From Vicugna pacos (Eukaryota; Chordata; Mammalia; Artiodactyla; Camelidae), in contig NW_027328721.1 of NCBI RefSeq assembly GCF_048564905.1, positions 38,832,870 through 38,896,869 on the forward strand: 64,000 nt of DNA, read 5' to 3'. This document shows positions 49,094 to 60,022 of this stretch, one piece after another (the first letter of the stretch is position 1; every line of letters begins with the position of its first letter). The notes beneath the pieces were generated by a model. The model searched no databases and was not told where the DNA came from. It saw only the letters and a program-made list of their open reading frames with translations. The position numbers and the translations under genes are program-made.

Positions 49094-50425
49094 GCGTTAG
49101 GAGGTTCCACCAACGGCCGTCAGCGCGTGGGTTCTAACGGAATGCCTAAGCTCGTATCCCCTGAGGGTTTTCCTAATGTCTCTGTGCCTGGGAATGCTAG
49201 GGGGGTTTGCAGGATATCCCAGGGACAGAGGTTGCCTCCCCAAGTTCAGGGAAGGTATTTCTCGGACTTCCCCGAACAGGGAACACCTGTGACTGAAGAG
49301 AGCTGCGTGGAGTTGTCTCTCGAGCTCCCCCACGCACTGACAATGTTTCCGGAATCCTGAGCGTGGGGAGGTTCCACCAACGGTCGGCAGCGCATGGGTT
49401 CTAACGGAAAGCCTAATCTCGTCTCCCCTGAGGGTTTTCCTAATGTCTCTGTGCCAGGGAATGCTATGGCGGTTTGCAGGATATCCCAGTGACAGAGGCT
49501 GCCTCCCAAAGGTAAGGGAAGTTATTTCTCAGACTTCCCCGACCAGGGAACACCTGTGACTGAAGAGAGCTGCGTGGAGTTGTCTCTCGAGCTCCCCCAC
49601 GCACTGACAATGGTTCCGGAATCCTGAGCGTGGGGAGGTTCCACCAACGGTCGGCAGCGCGTGGGTTCTAACGGAATGCCTAAGCTCGTCTCCCCTGAGG
49701 ATTTTCCTAATGTCTCTGTGCCAGGGAATGCTATGGGGGTTTGCAGGATATCCCAGTGACAGAGGCTGCCTCCCCAAGGTCAGGGAAGGTATTTCTCGGC
49801 CTTCCCCGAACAGGGAACACCTGTGACTGATGAGAGCTGCGTGGAGTTGTCTCTCGAAGTCCCCCACGTACTGAAATTGGTTCCGGAATCCTGAGCGTGG
49901 GGAGGTTCCACCAACGGTCGACAGCGCGTGGGTTCAACGGAATGCCTAAGCTCATCTCCCCTGAGGGTTTTCCTAATGTCTCTGTGCCAGGGAATGCTAG
50001 GGGTGATTGCAGGATATCCCAGTGTCAGAGACTGCCTCCCCAAGGTCAGGGAAGTTATTTCTCGGAGTTCCCCGAACAGTGAACACCTGTGAATGAAGAG
50101 AGCTGCGTGGAGTTGTCTTTCGAGCTCCCCCACGCACTGACAATTATTCCGGAATCCTGAGCGTTGGGAGGTTCCACCAACGGTCGGCAGCGCGTGGGTT
50201 CAACGGAATGCCAAAGCTCATCTCCCCTGAGGGTTTTCCTATTGTCTCTGTGTCAGGGAATGCTAGGGGGGTTTGCAGGATATCCCAGTGTCAGAGGCTG
50301 CCTCCTCAAGGTCAGCGAAGTTATTTCTCGGGCTCCCCGAACAGGGAACACCTGTGACTGAAGAGAGCTGCGTGGAGTTGTCTCTCGAGCTCCCCCACGC
50401 ACTGACAATAGTTCCGGAATCCTGA
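49094..50425. repeat. 5-mer HOR unit 3, ending in the unexchanged e'
   Basis: The first four monomers look identical to unit 2. The fifth is e' with its own right half (GTGTCAGAGG, CTCCTCAAGGTCAGCG, CTCGGGCTCCCC), and it is followed by f instead of a. It therefore shows the state before the e/j exchange. Confidence 0.88.
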
Positions 50426-51757
50426 GCGTGGGGAGGTTCCACCAACGGTCGGCAGCGCGTGGGTCCTAACGGAATGCCTAAGCTCGTATCCCCTGAGTGT
50501 TTTCCTAATGTCTCTGTGCCTGGGATTGCTAGGGCGGTTTGCAGGATATCCCAGGGACAGAGGCTGCCTCCCCAAGGTCAGGGAAGGTATTTCTCGGACT
50601 TCCCCGAACAGGGAACACCTGTGACTGAAGAGAGCTGCGTGGAGTTGTCTCTCGAGCTCCCCCACGCACTGACAATGGTTCCGGAATCTTGAGCGTGGGG
50701 AGTTACCACGAACTGTCGGCAGCGCGTGGGTTCTAATGGAATGCTTAAGCTCGTCTCCCCTGAGGGTTTTCCTAATGTCTCTGTGCCAGGGAATGCTAGG
50801 GGTGTTTGCAGGATATCCCAGTGACAGAGGCTGCCTCCCCAAAGTCAGGGAAGATATTTCTCGGACTTCCCCGGACAGGGAACCCCTGTGAATGAAGAGA
50901 GCTGCGTGGAGTTGTCTCTCGAACTCCCCCACGCACTGACAATGATTCCGGAATCCTGAGCGTGGGGAGGTTCCACCAACGGTCGGCAGCGCGTGGGTTC
51001 TAACGGAATGCCTAAGCTCGTCTCCCCTGAGGATTTTCCTAATGTCTCTGTGCCAGGGAATGCTATGGGGGTTTGCAGGATATCCCAGTGACAGAGGCTG
51101 CCTCCCCAAGGTCAGGGAAGGTATTTCTCGGCCTTCCCCGAACAGGGAACACCTGTGACTGATGAGAGCTGCGTGGAGTTGTCTCTCGAGGTCCCCACGT
51201 ACTGAAATTGGTTCCGGAATCCTGAGCGTGGGGAGGTTCCACCAACGGTCGACAGCGCGTGGGTTCAACGGAATGCCTAAGCTCATCTCCCCTGAGGGTT
51301 TTCCTAATGTCTCTGTGCCAGGGAATGCTAGGGGTGATTGCAGGATATCCCAGTGTCAGAGACTGCCTCCCCAAGGTCAGGGAAGTTATTTCTCGGAGTT
51401 CCCCGAACAGTGAACACCTGTGAATGAAGAGAGCTGCGTGGAGTTGTCTTTCGAGCTCCCCCACGCACTGACAATTATTCCGGAATCCTGAGCGTTGGGA
51501 GGTTCCACCAACGGTCGGCAGCGCGTGGGTTCAACGGAATGCCAAAGCTCATCTCCCCTGAGGGTTTTCCTATTGTCTCTGTGTCAGGGAATGCTAGGGG
51601 GGTTTGCAGGATATCCCAGTGAGAGAGGCTGCCTCCCCAAGGTCAGGGAAGTTATTTCTCGGACTTCCCCGAACAGGGAACACCTGTGACTGAAGAGAGC
51701 TGCGTGGAGTTGTCTCTCGAGCTCCCCCACGCACTGACAATGGTTCCGGAATCCTGA
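50426..51757. repeat. Transitional HOR unit (f g c d e), 1,332 bp
   Basis: After f (50,426-50,692) and g (50,693-50,959) the array moves straight to c, d and e. Types h, i, j, a and b are missing, again exactly five monomers. The change from g to c lies between the g-specific ACAATGATTCC near 50,944 and the c-specific GGTTCTAACGG near 51,000, where h would have GGTTCAACGG. The e at its end is the same e'/j hybrid. Confidence 0.82.
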
Positions 51758-54422
51758 GCGTTAGGAGGTTCCACCAACGGCCGTCAGCGCGTGGGTTCTA
51801 ACGGAATGCCTAAGCTCGTATCCCCTGAGGGTTTTCCTAATGTCTCTGTGCCTGGGAATGCTAGGGGGGTTTGCAGGATATCCCAGGGACAGAGGTTGCC
51901 TCCCCAAGTTCAGGGAAGGTATTTCTCGGACTTCCCCGAACAGGGAACACCTGTGACTGAAGAGAGCTGCGTGGAGTTGTCTCTCGAGCTCCCCCACGCA
52001 CTGACAATGTTTCCGGAATCCTGAGCGTGGGGAGGTTCCACCAACGGTCGGCAGCGCATGGGTTCTAACGGAAAGCCTAATCTCGTCTCCCCTGAGGGTT
52101 TTCCTAATGTCTCTGTGCCAGGGAATGCTATGGCGGTTTGCAGGATATCCCAGTGACAGAGGCTGCCTCCCAAAGGTAAGGGAAGTTATTTCTCAGACTT
52201 CCCCGACCAGGGAACACCTGTGACTGAAGAGAGCTGCGTGGAGTTGTCTCTCGAGCTCCCCCACGCACTGACAATGGTTCCGGAATCCTGAGCGTGGGGA
52301 GGTTCCACCAACGGTCGGCAGCGCGTGGGTTCTAACGGAATGCCTAAGCTCGTCTCCCCTGAGGATTTTCCTAATGTCTCTGTGCCAGGGAATGCTATGG
52401 GGGTTTGCAGGATATCCCAGTGACAGAGGCTGCCTCCCCAAGGTCAGGGAAGGTATTTCTCGGCCTTCCCCGAACAGGGAACACCTGTGACTGATGAGAG
52501 CTGCGTGGAGTTGTCTCTCGAGGTCCCCACGTACTGAAATTGGTTCCGGAATCCTGAGCGTGGGGAGGTTCCACCAACGGTCGACAGCGCGTGGGTTCAA
52601 CGGAATGCCTAAGCTCATCTCCCCTGAGGGTTTTCCTAATGTCTCTGTGCCAGGGAATGCTAGGGGTGATTGCAGGATATCCCAGTGTCAGAGACTGCCT
52701 CCCCAAGGTCAGGGAAGTTATTTCTCGGAGTTCCCCGAACAGTGAACACCTGTGAATGAAGAGAGCTGCGTGGAGTTGTCTTTCGAGCTCCCCCACGCAC
52801 TGACAATTATTCCGGAATCCTGAGCGTTGGGAGGTTCCACCAACGGTCGGCAGCGCGTGGGTTCAACGGAATGCCAAAGCTCATCTCCCCTGAGGGTTTT
52901 CCTATTGTCTCTGTGTCAGGGAATGCTAGGGGGGTTTGCAGGATATCCCAGTGTCAGAGGCTGCCTCCTCAAGGTCAGCGAAGTTATTTCTCGGGCTCCC
53001 CGAACAGGGAACACCTGTGACTGAAGAGAGCTGCGTGGAGTTGTCTCTCGAGCTCCCCCACGCACTGACAATAGTTCCGGAATCCTGAGCGTGGGGAGGT
53101 TCCACCAACGGTCGGCAGCGCGTGGGTCCTAACGGAATGCCTAAGCTCGTATCCCCTGAGTGTTTTCCTAATGTCTCTGTGCCTGGGATTGCTAGGGCGG
53201 TTTGCAGGATATCCCAGGGACAGAGGCTGCCTCCCCAAGGTCAGGGAAGGTATTTCTCGGACTTCCCCGAACAGGGAACACCTGTGACTGAAGAGAGCTG
53301 CGTGGAGTTGTCTCTCGAGCTCCCCCACGCACTGACAATGGTTCCGGAATCTTGAGCGTGGGGAGTTACCACGAACTGTCGGCAGCGCGTGGGTTCTAAT
53401 GGAATGCTTAAGCTCGTCTCCCCTGAGGGTTTTCCTAATGTCTCTGTGCCAGGGAATGCTAGGGGTGTTTGCAGGATATCCCAGTGACAGAGGCTGCCTC
53501 CCCAAAGTCAGGGAAGATATTTCTCGGACTTCCCCGGACAGGGAACCCCTGTGAATGAAGAGAGCTGCGTGGAGTTGTCTCTCGAACTCCCCCACGCACT
53601 GACAATGATTCCGGAATCCTGAGCGTGGGGAGGTTCCACCAATGGTCGGCAGCGCGTGGGTTCAACGGAATGCCTAAGTTCATCTCCCCTGAGGATTTTC
53701 CTATTGTCTCTGTGCCAGGGAATGCTAGGGGGGTTTGTAGGATATCCCAGTGACAGAGGCTGCCTCCCCAAGGTCAGGGAAGATATTTCTCGGACTTCCC
53801 CGAAAAGAGAACACCTGTGACTGAAGAGAGCTGCGTGGAGTTGTCTCTCGAGCTCCCCAACGCACTGACAATGTTTCCGGAATCCAGAGCGTGGGGAGGT
53901 TCCACCAACGGTCGTCAGCGCGTGGGTTCAAATTGAATGCCTAAGCTAGTCTCCCCTGAGTGTTTTCCTAATGTCTCTGTGCCTGGGAATGCTAGGGGGG
54001 TTTGCAGGATATCCCAGTGATAGAGGCTGCCTCCCCAAGTTCAGGGAAGATATTTCTCAGACTTCCCCGAACAGGGAACACCTGTGACAGAAGAGAGATG
54101 CGTGGAGTTGTCTCTCGAGACCCCCCAAGCACTGACAATGTTTCCGGAATCCTGAGCGTGGGGAGGTTCCACCAAAGGTCGGCAGCGCGTGGGTTCTAAC
54201 GGAAAGCCTAAGCTCGTCTCCCATGAGGGTTTTCCTAATATATCTGTGCCAGGGAATGCTAGGGGGGTTTACAGGAGATCCCAGTGAGAGAGGCTGCCTC
54301 CCCAAGGTCAGGGAAGTTATTTCTCGGACTTCCCCCATCAGGGAACAACTGTGACTGAAGAGAGTTGCGTGGAGTTGTCTCTCGAGCTCCCCCACGCACT
54401 GACAATGGTTCCGGAATCCTGA
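51758..54422. repeat. Complete 10-mer HOR unit (a b c d e' f g h i j), 2,665 bp
   Basis: The only complete ten-monomer series I find. The sites after the letters are recognition strings: a GGCCGTCAG; b CTATGGCGG; c GATGAGAGC; d GGTCGACAGCG; e' CTCGGGCTCCCC; f GGGTCCTAAC; g GAGTTACCACG; h CCTAAGTTCATC; i TCAAATTGAATG; j TTTACAGGAGATCC. Copy 1 has the same order from 36,831 to its i/k junction. The 5-, 6- and 7-mer units can each be written as this series with a run of types removed, which makes the 10-mer the probable parent. Confidence 0.82.
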
Positions 54423-57400
54423 GCGAGGGGAGGTTCCACCAACGGTCGGCAGCGCGTGGGTTCTAACGGAAAGCTTAAGCTCGTCTCCCCTGAGTTTTTT
54501 CCTAATGTCTCTGTGCCAGGGAATGCTAGGGGGGTTTGCAGGATATCCCAGAGACAGAGGCTGACTCCCCTTGGTCAGGGAAGTTATTTCTCGGACTTCC
54601 CCGAACAGGGAACACCTGTGACTGAAGAGATCTGCGTGGAGTTGTCTCTCGAGTTCCCCCACGCACTGACAATGGTTCCGGAATCCTGAGAGTGGGGAGG
54701 TTCCACCAACGGGTGCAGCGCGTGGGTTCTAACGGAAAGCCTAAGCTCGTCTCCCCTGAGGGTTTTCCTAATGTCTCTGTGCCAGGTAATGCTAGGGGGG
54801 TTTGCAGGATATCCCTGTGACAGAGGCTGCCTCCCCAAGGTCAGGGAAGATATTTCTCGGACTTCCCCGAAAAGGGAACACCTGTGACTGAAGAGAGCTG
54901 CGTGGAGTTGTCTCTCGAGCTCCCCAACGCACTGACAATGTTTCCGGAATCCTGAGCGTGGGGAGGTTCCACCAACGGTCGTCAGCGCGCGGGTTCTAAC
55001 GGAATGCCTATGCTCGTCTCCCCTGAGGGTTTTCCTAATGTCTCTGTGCCAGGGAATACTTGGGGGGTTTGCAGGATATCCCAGTGACAGAGGCTGCCTC
55101 CCCAAGTTCAGGGAAGATATTTCTCAGACTTCCCCGATCAGGGAACACCTGTGACAGGAGAGAGATGCGTGGAGTTGTCTCTCGAGACCCCCCAAGCACT
55201 GACAATGTTTCCGGAATCCTGAGCGTGGGGAGGTTCCACCAAAGGTCGGCAGCGCGTGGGTTCTAACGGAAAGCCTAAGCTCGTCTCCCATGAGGGTTTT
55301 CCTAATATATCTGTGCCAGGGAATGCTAGGGGGGTTTACAGGAGATCCCAGTGAGAGAGGCTGCCTCCCCAAGTTCAGGGAAGTTATTTCTCGGACTTCC
55401 CCCTCAGGGAACAACTGTGACTGAAGAGATCTGCGTGGAGTTGTCTCTCGATTTCCCCCACGCACTGACAATGGTTCCGGAATCCTGAGCGTGGGGAGGT
55501 TCCACCAACGGTCGGCAGCGCGTGGGTTCTAACGGAAAGCCTAAGCTCGTCTCCCCTGAGGGTTTTCCTAATGTCTCTGTGCCAGGTAATGCTAGGGGGG
55601 TTTGCAGGATATCCCAGTGACAGAGGCTGCCTCCCAAAGTCACGGAAGTTATTTCTCGGACTTCCCCGAACAGGGAACACCTGTGACTGAAGAGAGCTGC
55701 GTGGAGTTTTCTCTCGAGCTCCCCCACGCACTGACAATGGTTCCGGAATCCTGAGCGTGGGGAGGTTCCACCAACGGTCGGCAGCGCGTGGGTTCTAACG
55801 GAAAGCCTAAGCTCGTCTCCCCTGAGGGTTTTCCTAATGTCTCTGTGCCAGGGAATGCTATGGGGGTTTGCAGGATATCCCAGTGCAGAGGCTGCCTCCC
55901 AAAGGTAAGGGAAGATATTTCTCGGACTTCCCCGAACAGGAAACACCTGTGACTGAAGAGAGCTGCGTGGAGTTGTCTCTCGAGCTCCCCCACGCACTGA
56001 AAATGGTTCCGGAATCCTGAGCGTGGGGAGGTTCCACCAACGGTCGGCAGCGCGTGGGTTCTAACGGAATGCCTAAGCTCGTCTCCCCTGCTGGTTTTCC
56101 TAATGTCTCTGTGTCAGGGAATGCTAGGGGGGTTTGCAGGATATCCCAGTAACAGAGGCTGCCTCCTCTTGGTCAGAGAATCTTTTTCTCGGACTTCCCC
56201 GAAAAGGGAACACCTGTGACTTAAGAGAGCTGCGTGGTGTTGTCTCTCGAGCTCCCCCACGCACTGAAAATGGTTACGGAATCATGAGCGTGGGCAGGTT
56301 CCACCAACGGTTGGCAGCGCATGGGTTCTAACGGAATGCCTAAGCTCGTCTCCCCTGAGGATTTTCCTAATGTCTCTGTGCCAGAGAATGCTAGGGGAGA
56401 TTGCAGGATATCCCAGTGTCAGAGGCTGCCTCCCCAAGGTCAGGGAAGTTATTTCTCGTAGTTCCCCGAACAGTGAACACCTGTGAATGAAGAGAGCTGC
56501 GTGGAGTTGTCTCTCGAGCTCCCCCACGCAATGACAATGGTTCCGGAATCCTGAGAGTGGGGAGGTTCCACCAACGGTCGGCAGCGCGTGGGTTCTAACG
56601 GAAAGCCTAAGCTCGTATCCCCTGAGTGTTTTCCTAATGTCTCTGTGCCAGGGAATGCTAGGGGTGTTTGCAGGATATCCCAGTGACAGAGGCTGCCTCC
56701 CCAAAGTCAGGGAAGTTATTTCTCGGACTTCCCCAAACAGGGAACACCTATGACTGAAGAGAGCTGCGTGGAGTTGTCTCTCGAGATCCCCAACGCACTG
56801 AAAATGGTTCAGGAATCCTGAGCGTGGGTAGGTTCCACCAAAGGTCGGCAGCGCGTGGGTTGTAACGGAATGCCTAAGCTCGTCTCCCCTGAGGGTTTTC
56901 CTAATGTCTCTGTGCCAGGGAATGCTAGGGGGTTTTGCAGGATATCCCAGTGATATAGGATGCCTCCCCAAGGTCAGGGAAGTTATTTCTCGGACTTCCC
57001 CGAACAGGGAACACCTGTGACTGAAGAGAGCTGCGTGGAGTTGTCTCTCGAGCTCCCCCACGCACTGAGAATGTTTCCGGAATCCTGAGCGTGGGGAGGT
57101 TCCATCAACGGTCGGCAGCGCGTGGGTTCCAACGGAAAGCCTAAGCTCGTCTCCCCTGAGGGTTTTCCTAATGTCTCTGTGCCAGGGAATGCTAGGGGGG
57201 ATTGCAGGATATCCCAGTGACAGAGGCTGAATCCCCAAGGTCAGGGAAGTTATTTCTCGGACTTCCCCGAACAGGGAACACCTGTGACTGAAGAGAGCTG
57301 CGTGGAGTTGTCTCTCGAGCTCCCCCACGCACTGACAAAAGTTCCAGAATCCTGAGCGTGGGGAGGTTCCAACAACGGTCGGCAGCGCGTGGGTTCTAAC

Positions 57401-60022
57401 GGAAAGCCAAGCTCATCTCCCCTGAGGGTTTTCCTAATGTCTCTATGCCAGGGAATGCTAGGGGTGTTTGCAGGAAATCCCAGTGACAGAGGCTGCCTCC
57501 CCAAGGTCAGGGAAGTTTTTTCTCGGAGTTCCCCGAACAGGGAACTCCTGTGAGTGAAGAGAGCTGCGTGGAGTTGTCTCTCGAGCTCCCCCACGCACTG
57601 ACAATTGTTCCGGAATCCTGAGCGTAGGGAGGTTCCACCAACGGTCGACAGCGCGTGGGTTCTAACGGAAAGTCTAAGCTCGTCTCCCCTGAGGGTTTTC
57701 CTAATATCTCTGTGCCAGGGAATGCTAGGGGGTTTCCAGGATATCCCAGTGACAGAGGCTGCCTCCCCAAGGTCAGGGAAGGTATATCTCGGACTTCCCC
57801 GAACAGGGAACACCTGTAACTTTAGAAAGCTGCGTGGAGTTGTCTCTCGAGCTCCCCCAAGCACTGACAATGGTTCCGGAATCCTGAGCGTGGGGAGGTT
57901 CCACCAACGGTCAGCAGCGCGTGGGTTCTAACGGAAAGCCTAAGCTCGTCTCCCCTGAGGTTATTCCTAATATCTCTGTGCCAGGGAATGCTAGGGGGGT
58001 TTGCAGGATATCCCAGTGACAGAGGCTGCCTCCCCAAGTTCAGGGAAGTTATTTCTCGGACTTCCACGAACAGGGAACACCTGTGACTGAAGAGAGCTGC
58101 GTGGAGTTGTCTCACGAGCTCCCCCATGCACTGAGAATGGTTCCGGAATCCTGAGCGTGGGGAGGTTCCAGCAACGGTCGGCAGTGCGTGGGTTCTAACG
58201 GAAAGCCTAAGGTCACCTCCCCTGAGGCTTTTCCTAATGTCTCTGTGCCAGGGAATACTAGGGGAATTTGCAGGATATCCCAGTGACAGAGGCTGCCTCC
58301 ACAAGGTCAGGGAAGGTATTTCTCGGACTTCCCCGAACAGGGAACACCTGTGACTGAGAGAGATGCGTGGAGTTGTCTCTCGAGCTCCCCCACGCACTGA
58401 CAATTTTTCCCGAATCCTGAGCGTGGGGAGGTTCCACCAACGGTCGGCAGCGCGTGGGTTCTAACGGAAAGCCTAAGCTCGTCTCCCCTGAGGGTTTTCC
58501 TAATGTCCCTTTTCCAGGGAATGCTAGGGGGGTTTGCAGGATATCCCAGTGACAGAGGCTGCCTCTGCAAGGTCAGGGAAGGTATTTCTTGGACTTCCCC
58601 GAACACGGAACACCTGTGAATGAAGAGAGCTGCGTGGAGTTGACTCTCGAGCTCCCCCACTCACTGACAATGGTTCCGGAATCCTGAGCGTGGGGAGGTT
58701 CCACCAACGGTCGGCAGCGCGTGTGTTCTAACGGAAAGCCTAAGGTCGTCTCCCCTGAAGGTTTTCCTAATGTGTCTGTGCCAGGGAATGCTAGGGGGGT
58801 TTGCAGGATATCCCAGTGACAGAGGCTGCCTCCCCAAGGTCAGGGAAGATATTTCTCGGACTTCCCCGAACAGGGAACACCTGTGACTGAAGAGAGCTGC
58901 GTGGAGTTGTCTATCGAGCTCCCCCACGCACTGACAATGCTTCCGGAATCCTGAGCGTGTGGAGGTTCCACCAACGGTCGGCAGCGCGTGGGTTCTAACG
59001 GAATGCCTATGCTCGTCTCCCCTGAGTGTTTTACTAATGTCTCTCTGTTGGGAATGCTAGGGGGTTTGCAGGATATCCCAGTGATATAGGCTGCCTCCCC
59101 AAGGTCAGGGAAGTTATTTCTCGGACTTCCCCGAACAGGGAACACCTGTGAATGGAGAGAGCTGCGTGGAGTTGTCTCTCGAGTTCCCCCACGCACTGAC
59201 AATGGTTCCGGAATCCTGAGAGTGGGGAGGTTCCACCAACGGTCGGCAGCGCGTGGGTTCTAACGGAAAGCCTAAGCTCGTCTCCCCTGAGGGTTTTCCT
59301 AATGTGTATGTGCCAGGGAATGCTAGGGGGGTTTGCAGGATATCCCAGTGACAGATGCTGCCTCCCCAAGGTCAGGGAAGGTATTTCTCGGACTTCCCCG
59401 AACAGGGAACACCTGTGACTGACGAGAGCTGCGTGGAGTTTTCTCTCGAGTTCCCCCACGCACTGACAATGATTCCGGAATCCTGAGCGTGTGGAGGTTC
59501 CACCAACGGTCGGAAGCGCGTGGGTTCTAACGGAAAGCCTAAGCTCGTCTCCCCTGAGTGATTTCCTAATTTCTCTGTGCCAGGGAATGCTAGGGGCGTT
59601 TGCAGGATATCCCAGTGACAGAGGCTGCCTCCCGAATTTCAGGGAAGTTATTTTTCGGACTTCCCCGAACAGGGAACACCTGTGACTGAAGAGAGCTGCG
59701 TGGAGTTGTCTCTCGAGCTCCCCCAAGCACTGACAATGGTTCAGGAATCCTGAGCGTGGGGAAGTTCCACCAACGGGCGGCAGCGCGTGGGTTCTAACGA
59801 AATGCCTATGCTCGACTCCCCTGAGGCTTTTCCTAATATCTCTGTGCCAGGGAATGCTAGGGGGTTTTGCAGTATATCCCAGTGTCCGACGCTTCCTCCC
59901 CTAGGTCAGGGAAGATATTTCTCGGACTTCCCCGAACAGGGAACACCTTGACAGAAGAGAGCTGTGTGGAGTTGTCTCTCGATCTCCCCCAAGCACTGAC
60001 AATGGTTCCAGAATCCTGAGCT
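53991..60022. repeat. Right diverged satellite block
   Basis: About 22 monomers. At 54.0-54.45 kb and 55.07-55.5 kb the i-j boundary region occurs twice, four monomers (1,067 bp) apart. From 55.5 to 56.5 kb it follows 16.57-17.53 kb (offset about 38,922 bp), and around 56.25-56.57 kb it follows 15.73-16.05 kb (offset 40,523 bp). At 58.1-58.44 kb it carries the CATGCACTGAGAATGG and CCAGCAACGG variants of 13.07, 14.41 and 22.41 kb. At 59.04 kb it shares TCTCTCTGTTGGGAATG with 23.58 kb. No gene is seen. Confidence 0.8.

Larger units (their letters stand above)
39045..53990. repeat. Large HOR block, copy 2 (about 56 monomers)
   Basis: Second copy of 29,701-39,044. From about 40.03 kb its order is f2 g2, a c d e'' f2 g2, a c d e' f g h i j, a b f g h i j, a b c d e, a b c d e, a b c d e' f g, c d e, a b c d e' f g h i. 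Compared with copy 1 it keeps the i and j that are fused there and has twenty extra monomers, all in the 46.4-51.8 kb zone of 5-mer repeats. The 5-mer expansion therefore most likely happened after the large duplication. Confidence 0.85.
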
